This document shows, in pieces, positions 11,112 through 24,299 of a stretch of 64,000 nucleotides of DNA. The first letter of the stretch is position 1. Every line of letters begins with the position of its first letter. The stretch is from Taenia hydatigena. Lineage: Eukaryota > Platyhelminthes > Cestoda > Cyclophyllidea > Taeniidae. A model generated the notes under the pieces. It made no database searches and was not told the origin of the DNA. It was given only the letters and a program-made list of their open reading frames with translations. Position numbers and translations under genes: made by a program. The DNA is taken from assembly GCA_036345935.2 (NCBI GenBank), contig JADWOT020000003.1:16758509-16822508 (forward strand), read 5' to 3'.

Positions 11112-14100
11112 CCCTCCACTTGTATACTTGCTCCAAAAGATTGTGTATTTTTTGATAAAGTTGTCTCGACTTCCTGTTTTAGTAAGGTGGATTTAAAGGC
11201 ATTAGTCGAGGCTCTCTACACTAGAGATGTGGCATTTTATGCTCAACCAGTATCTTTTGGACCCTTGTAAAGCCATGATGTGGCTAAAACTCAAACTCAT
11301 TTACAGGAATTTCAGTATCCCCGTAATTTGTCTGGCAATTATGCTCTAGAGACAATGCTTTCGTTCGCAATTTTAATTTTAACTGTCTACAACTTGGATT
11401 GGAACTTAAGCGCGGGTGATTAAATTACCAGTTTGGTGGAGATCAGCGGGTGAGTTTTTGAACCCCAACCCAAAAATAGAGTGGAGTTGAGACACGCAAC
11501 GATAGCAGAAAATAGGTGGTTATCACGAAAAATTGATAATTAGGTCGGTGTTGCAACATACTTCAAGATCTATGCTACTTGCGTTTTAGGTCTTAAAGTT
11601 GGTAATTCTCAAAAGCAAGCGGAAGATGCTCTTTCCCACTCCACGGTCAGTTTGCCTTGTTGGTGTTATTTCATCAGTAATTTTGTAATAGTCGCGAAAA
11701 TCGCTTTTTTATACGTATTTTTCAATTTGAATGCTTACGTTTTTGCAGTCCTCGTTGGGGTCCCTTCCTCAGAGTGGCTTAGGCAATCGAAGGGACTTTG
11801 AAGAGACAAAGTTGAAAGTGATTTTCACTGCTATGCCTTGAAGATCATGCGCGATCCCCAAATCCATCATAGCCGTATCATGTGAATCTTATTGCCTAGA
11901 TTGATTTTTTTTTGCCAAAAAGAAGAAATTCTCGCACAGCCGGTACGGTTCACACCTCGACTTGCATATTTTGCCACAGCTAGACTATGTGCCAAGTTGT
12001 TGAGTCGTTTTAAACCCACGTATGGAACTTCAAAGGTCTTTCCAAGTGATCTTGAACAACTCTGTGGAAATGTTCACCTTAGTGTCGATTGGGGGAGGAG
12101 CTTGAGTTACTTCTGGGGTCGTCGAAAAGGTGGGGCTTAGCCTTGACCATAGAAAGGGACGGAAACTGAAGGCCATTGAGGCAGAGGCTGATTTTCGAGG
12201 GAAGAGGGCATGATCTTCACGTGCACTACGTGGTGTTCTGAGTGGTTTTTTCCTTCAGAGATTGGAAACGCGAAGGTGAAGATTGTGTAGGCAAATAAGT
12301 TGTTCAATTACAAGGAAATTTTCCCTGGATCGTAGGTATGCTAAGCTGGAGGGTTGGAGCTGTCTACAGCCTTGGAAATGTGTTCCTGTTCGATTGATTG
12401 CTTCCCTCCGAAGATTTGGCTGTTGCGCCCTTTCTCAGTCCTTTCTGACGCACTCAAATAGTATTGGTGAGCACTCAGGGGTCAAGGTCAGCCAGTCACC
12501 ATAACTAGGCGTGAATGAAGTCATTAACACTCAGAAGTCCTCTCCAAATATTCTTGGTCTCGATAGGATCCAGAATACCGTAGAAATTGCCAATCCAGTT
12601 TGTAGAAGGTGTTCGCACGCCTTATGGGTCGTGGCAATCTAGTTCCTTGCACACCGCAAAGCCTCACTTCTCCTCTTTTTTTGCACTAAGAAAATCTGTT
12701 CAAGAAGTACTTTCATCCACAATGCTAGAAATCGAGAGTGCATTAGTAATTACATTAGCATGTATGAACACATGGAGAGGGTTTTACGATCCCTTTTAAG
12801 TTGGTGTAATGGTTTCAATAAATCACCACTCAGTCATTCATCTTTCCTTTCTTTTATGACACTGAAGTTGCATCAAAAGCCGTGCTCCAATTTGTGGGTG
12901 CCGATTCTATTTAGAATAGATTTTGTATTGTGCCTGATGTTGTTTAATTCGAACCAGCACTTGTATGCTTAATATTTTGTCATTTTCTCCATCCTGGAAT
13001 GGCCTTTATCAAATGTGATGATGCTATCCAGGAGGTTCTGCCTCTCCTTGTAAAAGCATTCCTTCAGCTCGGTACACTTTTCAAAACTTCTGTTCTCGTT
13101 CACAGTGGAAACAGGCGCGTTGTACACGCATCATTTGCTGACTTTTAAGGTGATTGTGTTCCCTTTTGCTAGGTATGGGTTTATTTTATGCACCTTCTCG
13201 ACGATTGGATGTTCCACACATCGGTTGAGGTTTCACCGAGTCCTGATAACCATCACGAATTGGATGGCTACCATGGCATAGACGCACAAAAATCGCCTCT
13301 AAAATTTTCGCTTTGTTCAAACACTTTTCTGCTGGAACTGAGCGTGCCACATCCTTATCGAATAGGGCTTCGAGTCGGTCGAGGATACGAACGGGTACTG
13401 CGGTCATGTACACGCAGCCACTGTTGCTTGCCATCTCAATTAATGGTGTCTGCACCGATTCACTATATGCACACCTGCAAACAATGAACGATAGGATATT
13501 TGGCCTCTCTTCTCACCAGATGGCAGAGAGTGCAGGTTTCAATTTGACATGAAAATCACCTGTCGCAATTGATCATAATTGTGCCTATGCCCGTCGTTTT
13601 TTAAGGGGCCCATTTAGGAATGCCTATCGAGTTACAGGGGCCAGTAAGTGAATGAAAGAGGCGTACGTAAATGCATTTTTTATGGCCGCTTACTTTTCCC
13701 GTTGTAAAGCAAAGGATAAATTGGATCATAGTGTGATCTGACATCATGCCTAATCATGACTGCTGCCTCTACCTTCAAAAGAATGTGAGCGTTTCTTAAA
13801 AATATTTAATGATATTTATGTTGAAACAAATTTTGGAGAAGCTAAACAGCAACCGGTAAAAATCGCTTACCTGCCAGCTACTTTAATTGCCTTTCAGTAG
13901 TATGTGTGGGCTTTTTTAATTTTTTAATAAGTCAGGAATGACAGATAATTTAAGGGCGACTTGCCTACCAAATGCCTCCGTTTATTCTTACACGACAAAT
14001 GTAGAAGTTATTCATATTTCTGGCTAATATATTTATGCCGCTGAGGCCGAGAGTCAGATCAAGCGGTGTTTTATGTTAGGCAGTAATATATTATAACGCT

Positions 14101-17100
14101 TCCGTAAATCAGACAGGAAGGTGTTTCATTCTCACGATAAAGTAAGCCATGCTGAAACAGAGAGCTAATTTTAATTTCATTGCCACTTTCCTTTGCCAGT
14201 CCATTTTATTAGCAAAAGAAGTATTTTATCAAAGCAAGAAACATATAGTTCTGTTCAGCCAAATTGTTAGTCCATTTCAGATGTCGGCGCGCTGTAATTT
14301 ATCAAAAAGACCTACATTTACTTAAGGTCTGCTTCAGAAAAAAGAAAAATTATCCTCGTAAGAAGCTGGACAATTTGGGAAGGTACGTGACCAGCAGGGG
14401 TACCTTTTTTTGGGAAAAAAAAGGCATCAGCACAGCCTCAAACCCCTATTGGGGTATTCATTTGCCCTCTTTTCAAATTTTGTGAGCACTGGGGCAAAAT
14501 TGTGCGTGCTCATCTTCTAGTCCACTGAGGCAATGTGCTTGGAATCGAGTTACTTTCTGAAGCAAATGTAGATTTTTATTTGCAACCACTTATTAACTAA
14601 AAGTACAGCAGATGTTTCTTTGTAAGAGCAGCGCATTTAATAAGCCGAATGCTTTTTTCGGGTAGAGAGTAGGACGAATTATTAGATAAACAAGTTTTTG
14701 GATTTGGCAAACGCGTGGGGGAAGGGGGTTATAATCCAAACTGTGGTCCAGTTTTGCTCTCAGAACAACTAACTCTCCGCATCACTCGATTATGCTTAAG
14801 AACAGGTCCGGCGCCTTCTTGAAGCGCCTCGTGAGCAGTGGCGGAAAGTTGGTATTTCAGAGGCTCACATGCTTTCTTTGCTGGTTGAACGTGTTCATCA
14901 TTTTACATGGGATTTGATTTTAGCATGCAAGTCTTTACTTCTCTTTATGATATGGAAATGCCTTAAGTCCATTTGCTCCCACAAATGGGGGTAGATTATT
15001 GGAAAATTGAAAGGGAAGTGATGAAGTACGATTCTTTACTTTATTTATGTGGCTAAAATGCTGCTCGTATTTTTTTGATAGTTTTAAGCATTTGTGTACC
15101 TCGCAAAATCTTGTCATCCAGACTTTGAAGTCAACTTTGGGTGTACGTAGATGTCTTAACCACCCCAACGGTCATGCATTGGAAGGAAACTGGGCTCAAG
15201 CGATCACCCTTTGCCTGAATTTTCTCTCATTTTGATTACAAGCGAGGCTGAGCTTAGTCCCAACTAAATATTCTCGAGGTGGAGAGGGTGGGAACAACTT
15301 AAACAACACTTGAATCCTCCTCAAGATTTACTGTTGGTACATTAGGCAAGTTTATAGGTAGATGGTCTGACTTAAATATAAAAGCTGGGGCAGATTGGTT
15401 TTTTTTTACTATTCCGAGAGTTGCACTCCGTTCTCCTCACAAAATCTCCTGTTCTTTACCCATCCGAATGTGGGAATGTGGTGATTGGCTCGTCTTAGCA
15501 TTCCTTCTATCTCTAAGGGCGACAATCTTTATCGGGCTTGCCATAATCATTTCGATGCAGCAAATTTATTCTCATTTCTTAAGAACAAAGTGTACTTGAT
15601 AATAAAATGGCGAAAAGCTGCTTATTTTTACTAATGTAGTAAAACACAACGGACTGATAGCCAATGTTAACTTCCGACCTCTTCATCATGCGTCAGTGAC
15701 CCTAAATGATGACACGCAAGCATGTTTAAATAAAAAATTGTTCAAAATATCTATTCAATTCACTTTTAGAGGGATGGTGAGTACACCCAACCACAGTTCA
15801 TAAAACATCATCAAACACTTTTACAGTAAGTAAAGGTAGTAAGAAATATTTTATCCGTTTTTTGTCAAATGAACTCTGGAATTTGACATAACTTAGAACG
15901 AATCCTGATTAATGGCGTCAGTTTTTAGTCACAACTTCGCCGGGGCGACTTGTATGGGGAAAAATGCACCGGTGTGCTCGAAGAGTGCGGCATTACTCTC
16001 CCCAACAAAACTTTATGAGCTGAAAAGGAGAAAGATGTGGAACTCCGATTTCAAACGTTTCCCGTGACCTCATTTTTAATAGAAGTTTTATAAAAGTTTG
16101 AAAATTTTGGTTCTCTGCAATTAAATCCGTTTTTTTCTTCAAAATTCCAGCATGAAAATTAGCTGGGTTTTGGGTTGCATTTTCGAAAGGTGGAAAAATT
16201 TAATTGAGACTGGCTTCCGGTTAGCCTTGTCAACTAATTAAAAATCCTAATCTATATCACAATTTCAAACGAATTCGCTAGTTAACCAGGTTAGTCTCAT
16301 GCCATTATTTGCATTGGAAGCATTTGCGAGGTTAGGACTCCAGATGCGTCTTCTTCTTTGCAGCAATGTAGAACTTTCGGTAGCATTAGCATGTGCCTGT
16401 AGACGCGCCGTTATAAGCCACTGACAGCAGATGACATGTCACTTCAAACTATCTGCATTACTGTCATCACGCCCACACATCGCCGCTGTTTCCCCTCCAT
16501 TCCATCGCTGCCAATTTCGCGGCCTTGGTGAAGCCGAACAGCACAAGACTGTTGGCGTTATCTGATGGGTGAAGCCTCCTCGTTGCAATTTTAAAAGGTA
16601 AAAATTCTATTACTGTAAATGTGAACAGAGAGATGAGGGTATTTTATTTACCCGTAGTGGTTCACTTCATGCATTTTCGAGGTTCTAAAACCGTCAGAAC
16701 CAACAACCTTTGGTGTGTGTTCTTAAGGAAAGACTTGTCCATGTCATGTTTTTTTTGCTTTAAAAACGAGCTTTCTTCAAGTGTTTTGGCAGCTTTTTTT
16801 GAAGTCTCATTCCTGGTAGAATGCGGCTGCAAGACAGTGGCTCTTACACGACGCAGTTATTTCATCAAGCCTTCGAATGTTCCACTTCCTGTAATACAGT
16901 TATAAGATTTGACATTTCTAGGTGTACAAGATTGTCAGGCATTGAAAACATAAGCGAGCTTGTCAAAAAATTATGGAACACGATGATAAGGTAAATTACC
17001 ATTACCAATTACAGACACTCCTAAAGCTATCCCGAAATTTTCATGCGAGAGGAACTCATTGGTAATAAAGAGGTATGAAGCATAGAATAACAACCGCGAG

Positions 17101-17459
17101 TCTCCAACATTACAGTTCGTAAGGGGATCGAATGAATGAACAATGTGTATGTTCTCTTTATGAAGCAAAAGCTTATTTGTGAAGTAGAATGGATGAGTTA
17201 TATTTGCAGTAAGCCATTTAAACGAGGCACTATAGCGTTACGATTTTCCTAAAGCCACAAGAAGTCATAGGGGGTTGGGGAGCTGTTAGCATGGCCCAGG
17301 AACCACGTCATCGAGCAAGGGTGGTAAAGCTCGGCTTTAAGTACCTGCGTAAGCAAAAGGTGGAGTTATGCATCCCCTCGGCTAATCTTCCGTGTAGCCC
17401 GTTACAACGCATCAGCTGCTCTAGTATTCGGGTTTGCGCTCAAGTTGGAAAATATTTGA
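11112..17459. other. Intergenic stretch, nothing supported
   Basis: No spliced gene, tRNA or strong repeat was recognised. Overlapping open frames on both strands around 13186-13487 (89 and 99 codons) carry no motif I know. Confidence 0.4.
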
Positions 17460-17790
17460 CTGCAACGCCATTGACCTCCCTTGGTTATTCCACTAAATCT
17501 GGAGTTTCTTCCCCTTTTTGCGAATTGTATTGGAGGACCGGGGGGAATGTGTTTGCCATCTCGCATGTCAATCCCTAATCGTTGGAGCACTGGTCTTTAA
17601 ATAATTTTGTGGGGATAAGATTTCACTGCCATTTCCCTTCTCCACTTTGTTGTCACTTCAGTCCCGTCCAGCTGTACCCATCGGAGTTCTATCTAGTCGG
17701 TAGGTGGAGGCGGTATCGCCTGCCAACTCCCCTGACATCATGCAGGTATTTCAGACCGCTTAAGGTGTCGAAGATAATACTTGTAGGAAA
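17460..17790 (-). repeat. Fragment of the TRIM-like element (internal block Y)
   Basis: This segment matches 20388-20460 (CAACGCCATTG, then GCGAATTGTATTGGA) and 20750-20830 (CAGCTGTA, GAGTTCTAT, GGTATCGC). The same block appears at 41165-41300 and, reversed, at 47500-47720, 39740-39800 and 34370-34440, always between LTRs of the family. No flanking LTR was clear here, so it is a fragment. Orientation is given relative to the family's LTRs. Confidence 0.5.
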
Positions 17791-20154
17791 GTGGAACCAT
17801 GAAGCAGAAAGACGAGCGCTTGAGTTTATAGAATTGGTTCACGTGAAGTCGCTAGTCTCAACGGGTCTCAGTAGTGGCCCATCCGATTAGGATGTGACTA
17901 GTACATGACAATAAAATTAGTTGACGTCACAGACATTCATGAGTTCATTTGCATCATCTCAAACATGCTTGAGAAGGATGTCCAGTTATCGCTAATCTCT
18001 GGCAACTCTTTCATTTTTTAGGGGTTTGCGGCAATAAAAAATCGAAATATCAACTTAAAACTTTGCTGAAGAAAGTGTTTGTGGGAGAATAACTTTTAAA
18101 AGTTTTCTTATTTTAATTTACTGACCTCTTTAACACTAACTTTGTTTCCAATTTGCGTGCTCTGAGGACGCCAGTAGCGCTCGACTATGGAATAGGAGTT
18201 GGGGAAATAAAATTACACTTATGATCAAATTTGGTGCAAAAAAATGATGGCACAGTTAAAACATGTTAATAAATAAGCAATTAGTAATTTTATTTATCCC
18301 AATTGTTCGCCTATTTACCGGCGATTTAAGTAGTGAGCATAACAGTATCCGGCGTTTCTAGCCAGACCACGCTTTATGCGCTGGAAAACCAAACAGCTTT
18401 CTTTGCGCTTTTATATAAAACATGTAGAATAACTGCAGAAAGCTTTAAATAGAAATTTTTTTTTGGAAACAGTCAACACAAAAATCCACGCCTCAGCCTC
18501 AATTAGACATGGGTCTGCAAATCCCGCTCCCATCACAAGTTCATCACTTCTGTTTCCCAACCGTCGTATGCGATTTCTCGATGTCTAAAAAGGCGATATT
18601 TATCATTTGGAGAAGCATCTTTAGGAAAATGTCTAATGCGAAGTTCGAGATTATAAACTAGAATGCGGCAGAATTTTTCGTCTCTCCTCCTTTTCCTCCT
18701 TCACCCTTTCATCCCTCTTCATACTCCCCTTATTACAAATCCAAGGTGCGGAAGCTTTTACTATTGTGTTAACACTTTCAGTTCTTGAGTCCCGTTTTTA
18801 TAGAGGAATGAGACCCCCTCCCACTGATTGACTAGTCCTGGTCCTGCCTCTTCTCCAACGTGATCATTTCAAGCCTGTGGGATTAAGGACGTAAGGCAAA
18901 CAGGTACCGATGTTACCTTCTGCAGCGAACCACACACTCATATAGACTCACAAAACATATGGTCTTCTGATGAAGTGATGCGTGACCCTTGTAATGTCGC
19001 GTGGACAGCGAGTGGATCGTCCGGAGGCAAACAGGAAAGTTATTTCGCATCATAAGTTAGTCAACAAGCAATCCAACAATGCTGTGTTTTTATAGCACAC
19101 GAAGGAAGTGAAGAACAACTCGACAGTACTCTGCGCATGCATGTGCATCCATTCGGTTAGTGGGCTTGCCACACATTATCCCTCCCTGTCAATGCGGGTA
19201 TGAACCCATTGTTTTCCTCAACGCTTAAGTCAAAGAGTGCATTGCTAAAGATTCTTTTGATGTAATTTTATTCCCTTTTTTGAGTAGCATTCCTCTCGTC
19301 TAAAACCAGGCAAAAGGATTCACAAAATACAGAGACAAATAGCTCATTGGCTCGAACAGTACGACCTGCCTTTGTACAGTGTGATAGCACTTCACGCTTT
19401 GTGTCCCCTTCGAAATGCAGCACAACGCAATGCAATAAATCTCATGACAAGCAAAGCCTTCAAAAAGCCACGAGCTAGAATTTGGACGTGACTCTTTTTT
19501 CTCCTCCTTTGTGTGCTAACGCAGCCACGAATTCTAAAATTCAGTGGAGATGAAAGACTTGACTGAACCTTCAAATGTCTATCCAACGACTAACTTCCAC
19601 CGCTGAATGTAATAATAATGATAGCCCTCCTTGCTTTCTGGGTTGCTGGTTTGTATTCGAAAGATGTGCGAATCCGTAGCAGTTCTGGGAATCGCAAAAT
19701 GGTGCCATTGTGCTTACCAAGTGCTCTCTATTCTCACCCATTGAACTCTGGTTGAGCTGTTTTCTTAGTCTAATAAATATATTTAGAAGTCAGTTTTTCG
19801 AAGCGCTATTAAATATTATGTTCCATCGTTTACTAGTTAGTGTAAATTCTTACTTGACTAGAAAAAATTGTAGAGTTTCATGAATGGAACACAATAGTTT
19901 GTTGCCTTGTTTATTTCCTTTCATGATTACTCAGACTTCAGTCTCCGCGAATTGAACCCCCGCTCTACGGATTGACCTTGAAAATAGGGATTGGATAATT
20001 CTCTTAAATTAAAAACAAAGGGTATTTTGATGTCCCTTGCCCTTTAACACGCTCAAAATAATTTATTTTCCAAAGATCAGTACTTTGATTCCGTAATTCA
20101 GTATTGAAAGATTTTGTGATCAAGAAGTAGAAATTGGAGGCAGCGCGTAGATTT
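17791..20154. other. Intergenic stretch, nothing supported
   Basis: Non-coding. A tRNA-like B-box on the minus strand (GGTTCAATTC, near 19947-19957) was noticed but no cloverleaf could be drawn. No gene seen. Confidence 0.35.
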
Positions 20155-21200
20155 CATTGTAAAAACTTGCGCCGGTGTCTTCTCTAGGGTCGAGGCAAGC
20201 CATAATAGTAGAGCAAGTGTGTTGTCGATGTACACAGAGGGGGCTGGAGGTCATGTCGCCCAGCGAAAGTGCACAGACCGAGCTCCAAGTACCAGCGCAC
20301 CTAAAACAAAGAGTTAAATAAATAATCAGTGTTACATGGACTCCCGATTCGTTAGAATGCCTTGACCGACCTCTTGTGTCAGCCATTACAACGCCATTGG
20401 TGCTGTAAGAATAAGGCTGGAAATGGAGTTTTGCCCATTTTTCGAATTGTGTTGGAAAACAATGGCCTAAAACCAGAGTTATTTAGTCAAGGATACGGTT
20501 TAAAAGAATTTCATAGGACTTGGGTGTAGTACTCTGTTTGTTGGAACTACCAGTTTTGTTCAAGGTCACAGAGGTGGCCGTACTGCCCTAGCTGCGTGGG
20601 CTGACCTCTGGACCATGCCAGCAGCCTATTTCCCTCTGTCCTTTGAATATATATATTCTACCCTAGCATTCTGCCTTCTTTTGCCTTCGAGGAAGCCTCG
20701 GGACGCTACATGGGGTTTTGATTCTATTCCTGCTTTCTGTTTTTCTTTCCACTGTAGTCCTGCGCAGCTGTATCCATTCGAGTTCTATCCAGATAGTAGA
20801 ATGGTTGAAGAGGTATCGCGTGTTCAGCTAAGTGGCTTTTTCCTACATGTACCGCAGACAGCTCCGTAACTAACTCTTTCAGATGTCCCACAAGCAGTGT
20901 CTCCTCGGTCATTAATAATTTTCCAGCAGTTCACAGGTCTGTGGTATTTACCGTAGGCAGACGTCATCCTCAACCCTATTGTTGGAAGACCGCCACAGGT
21001 TCTCAAATCTACAATCTATGACCCTCGTCTACAAATCAGGGCGATTGCCCTTTGAGATTAGTTCACTTTCTGTTGCATTCCGAGTCTCGCTTGAAGTCGA
21101 AAGCGGTCATAATACTAGAACAGAGCTGAACGACTACTGGCATGGCTCAGAGGCCATGCTGCCCAGTAAAATCATGAGGGTCAAGTCTTGAGCAACCCAA
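20155..21200 (-). mobile_element. TRIM-like LTR element, minus orientation, with nested LTR
   Basis: Read on the minus strand, an LTR at about 21080-21200 (CTGGGCAGCATGGCC, CTAGTATTATG) is followed by internal block Y (20735-20870) and a second LTR at about 20155-20322 (CTGGGCGACATGACC, GACCCTAGAGAAGAC). No coding capacity. A plus-oriented LTR of the same family (20525-20710) sits inside. Element ends are approximate. Confidence 0.5.
20525..20710 (+). mobile_element. Solo LTR nested in the 20155-21200 element
   Basis: It begins TGTAGTACTCTGTTTGTTGG and ends CGGGACGCTACA, matching the TG...CA ends and body of the family LTR (186 bp). No primer-binding site follows (the next bases are TGGGGTTT). 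It is opposite in orientation to the surrounding element. Confidence 0.55.
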
Positions 21201-22149
21201 AAGGAGAACGGAGGGATAGGCTGTCCAACCTTCACCTGATGTACTCGACGTAGGCATTACGGAGCACTGCAATTCAGGAAAGGGATTGCCGACTCTTGTA
21301 GTGCTTTAGGCTAGGTAGAGTTACGATTATCTCAAGGAGAATATCGTTAAGAAATTTTATGACGATTTTTAACCGTAACAAATTGCCTTGGTTGTACAAC
21401 AAAACTCAAATAAATATAGAGAAGTCGTTGGAGAGAGCTTTATTCAATTTCAGGCACTTTTTTGATGGATCGAATTGTTTTTTTTTAATTCAAACGTGTC
21501 TCAAATACCTTATACTTTGAAGCCCTATTGGGGACAGGGCCATTGGCCCACAATTTGGTACACTCTATTCGTGGTCATAAATACCTTATCATACAAATAA
21601 AATTACCAGACATAATTCTGCCATTCATCCATCATCTACCCTCCCCATTCCTCGGTTGATCTCACTGGAAACAATATTTGCATCTGACAGACAAATTACT
21701 GCATAAAGTGATGGGACTCGAAGGAGACTATGCGATGGATTCAATTCCTTGGTTCGGTAGAAAAAATGCGTGAAGAGGATATTTAACTGCAAAAAGTAAT
21801 TGCAGTTTATTTCAAATTAAAGGCAATTTAAGTCGGATGAATCTGAATGCGGTATCAGCACTTATTATCGCCTGAATATCTCTTGTAATACTTAAAAATC
21901 TGCCTTTTTACTTCCACTGAGTAGCGTGACCTCCGGGCATTGTCTACAGCATTCAGTCTTTCTGAACGTCGGTAGTGCGTACCCTGTCCGGGTACTATTT
22001 CTTCTTTTGCTTTCAGGTATGACTCGGTAGTTGCATTCGTGAATATGGTCCTAAAGGCCAAACACTTCGACTTCCATTCCTGAGTGTTACACCTTAACGT
22101 CTGTGACAGTCTTCAACAGAGGAGATGGAAATAGTCCGGTTTTATCATG

Positions 22150-22790
22150 TACTTCAGTTTTATGCGCTGCAGGAATGCTGTGAACTACGAAAGCGACTCT
22201 AGCCGTGGTCATGAACCACCAGTAAAAAATTCCTTACAATGGCGTCTACTGTACCTGCATGAAGATGCCACCGAATCGGACACCAGATACCGTCTCTTCT
22301 TCTCTAAAACGCAGATAAGTGTCTGGTTAGGTTGTACTGAAGTTAGATCAAAGTGGCAAAGGTAAGTAGGTGTAAATTATTTCATCCTCTCTCTCTTGTT
22401 AAAAGACTCGGCTTTTAGGCTTGTTTCTCACGACTATTGATGGACACACGAGATGACTAGCACATTCTCTTAAAATTGTCCCCAAACGGTCCAAAACCGC
22501 AAACCCTGTAGAATTGCTCAAGACGGATGGTAATACTATAGTCAGTGATTATCTCATTTGATTGAGATGGTTGGTTTGTGGGTGTTGTGATGGCCGGTGG
22601 GCAAAATGTCCAAGAAGATCCCCTGCGTTGGCGCTGAAAATGAGAGGATGACAAAGTAATACCCAGGTTGTTCGTTTTCTGAGCGTTTTGGTTTCGCAGG
22701 CTCCTAAATTCTCGTCTCTTGACTTTCTAGGGTGGCAGCACAAATTGCTCTCTCAGCCTTTCTCTATGTCAACAATGCATAAACAGCCAA
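22150..22790 (+). mobile_element. Partial TRIM-like element
   Basis: It keeps block X (TAGCCGTGGTCATGAACCA near 22202), block Z (AGTCAGTGATTATCT near 22540 and TGTTGTGATGGCCG near 22583), a purine-rich stretch at 22634-22645, and a 3' LTR from about 22649. The order matches 34290-34860. The 5' LTR was not recognised. Confidence 0.45.
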
Positions 22791-23299
22791 CCACTTATTA
22801 CCTCTGGTTTGCAAATTCTTTTGCCATTTGATAATGCAAATAAAACATTGCCAAAATGCAAGTTGAAAGCTCTTAATGGAAGATATAATTCAGACCGCTT
22901 TGTGTTGAAGAAGAGGATGCTCTTCATCAACTTTATCTTTATTAATAATCCATAATTCGTTTCTCCTGTGTCAATACTGAGATGCCGTCATCTGGCAGTC
23001 AGCTTGTCATTGCTAGAAGCATTATCACCTCACCCGAAATCCGTGATAATGAATATTGTTAAAAGAGAGGCTACAATTTTTCGGTGCACTATTTTTTGCA
23101 TCGATGCTAATGACTTCAAATTTACGTGACTATTGTTTCAATGACGTCGTGCTTTGTGGATCATGTAACATGTCCCTGAAACAATACTATTGTGTAGCAG
23201 TGGTGTAAAACAGAAGGCTGAAATTCAAACTGCAAAGTGATGGCTTTCAATGCTTGGGAGCTACACTTTGAAGGTACTTATGCAATCCTTCTATCGTCA

Positions 23300-24295
23300 T
23301 TTAGCAAATATTTTGGGAAATCGGCTAACTGGAGGCAAGAATTTAAAAACAGGGTTTGAACCGCATTCACAGAACCATTGTAGCTTGTTTTTTACGATTT
23401 CATTACCATTCCTTGATACTTGCAACGGTATGATCGATTTTCGGCACGTTTCCCTCTTTTTCAACCGGATGAATTACACACAAAAATTTTAAACGTGTTT
23501 TCCAGTTTGACAGCAACGACGTATACTACTTAAGTTTAATTGTTGGAAGTAGTAGATAAGCATGGTTAGCCTCCTCAGAGGTCTATCGAGGCCATGACCA
23601 TTCGCAGGGCAATGAAATAGGCTGACCGAAGGTAGGGTTTGAAGGCGGTGTACAAACTAGATTCACAGAAATATCGTAGTTTGTTTTTTGACGACTCTAT
23701 TACCATCCGTTGATAAGTGCGGCTATAGGGTCAGCTTTAAGCACATTTCCCTGTCTGTTTGTTTTCAAATCAAGCAAAATTGCTTTGATATTTAAAGGAC
23801 GAGACTCCACTTGCTCACTAGAATGTTTTTTTCCCTAATATGAAATATTCAGCAAGGGTTTCGACACATCTTCCAATTTGAAAGCAATTATACAAACTAC
23901 TCAATTCCAACTGTTGGAAGAAGTTGATAAGAATGGTTCGCCTCCTCAGAAGTCTATAAAGGCCATGACCATTCGCAGGGCAATAAAAAAGGATTGACTG
24001 AGGACAAGGATTTGGGGATAGTGTTTGAACTACATTTTACATAGCCACCGTAGTTTGTTTTCGACGGCCCCATTATCATCCATTGTAAGTGCCACTGTGG
24101 GGTCAACTTTCAACGCATTTCCTTCTCCGTTTTTTTGTTTTCAAATCAAGAAAAAGATTTGAATATTTAAAGGACGAGACTCTACTTGCTAACCAATATT
24201 TCCCCCCCCCCCCAAAAAAAAAAATGAAATATTCATTAAGGATTAAGATACACCTTCCAATTTGACAACAATTATATATACTACTCAATTCCAAT
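23300..24295. repeat. Degenerate tandem repeat, three copies of a unit of about 370 bp
   Basis: Copies run about 23300-23541 (shortened), 23541-23911 and 23912-24292. Shared landmarks in copies 2 and 3 are CCATGACCATTCGCAGGGCA, GTAGTTTGTTTT, TTTAAAGGACGAGACTC, ATGAAATATTCA, TTCCAATTTGA and CTACTCAATTCCAA. Copy 1 lacks roughly 100 bp of the middle. The copies differ by many substitutions, so the array is old. No ORF is kept across copies. Confidence 0.8.
24202..24224. repeat. Homopolymer pair, C12 then A11
   Basis: Twelve cytosines directly followed by eleven adenines, inside copy 3 of the tandem repeat. Copy 2 has GTTTTTTTCCC at the matching place. Length is likely to vary and is prone to sequencing error. 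Confidence 0.85.
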
Positions 24296-24299
24296 TACT

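Noticed and set aside
13186..13487. Overlapping open frames on both strands
   Set aside because: No known motif, splice context or repeat match; likely chance or an old unrecognisable insertion.
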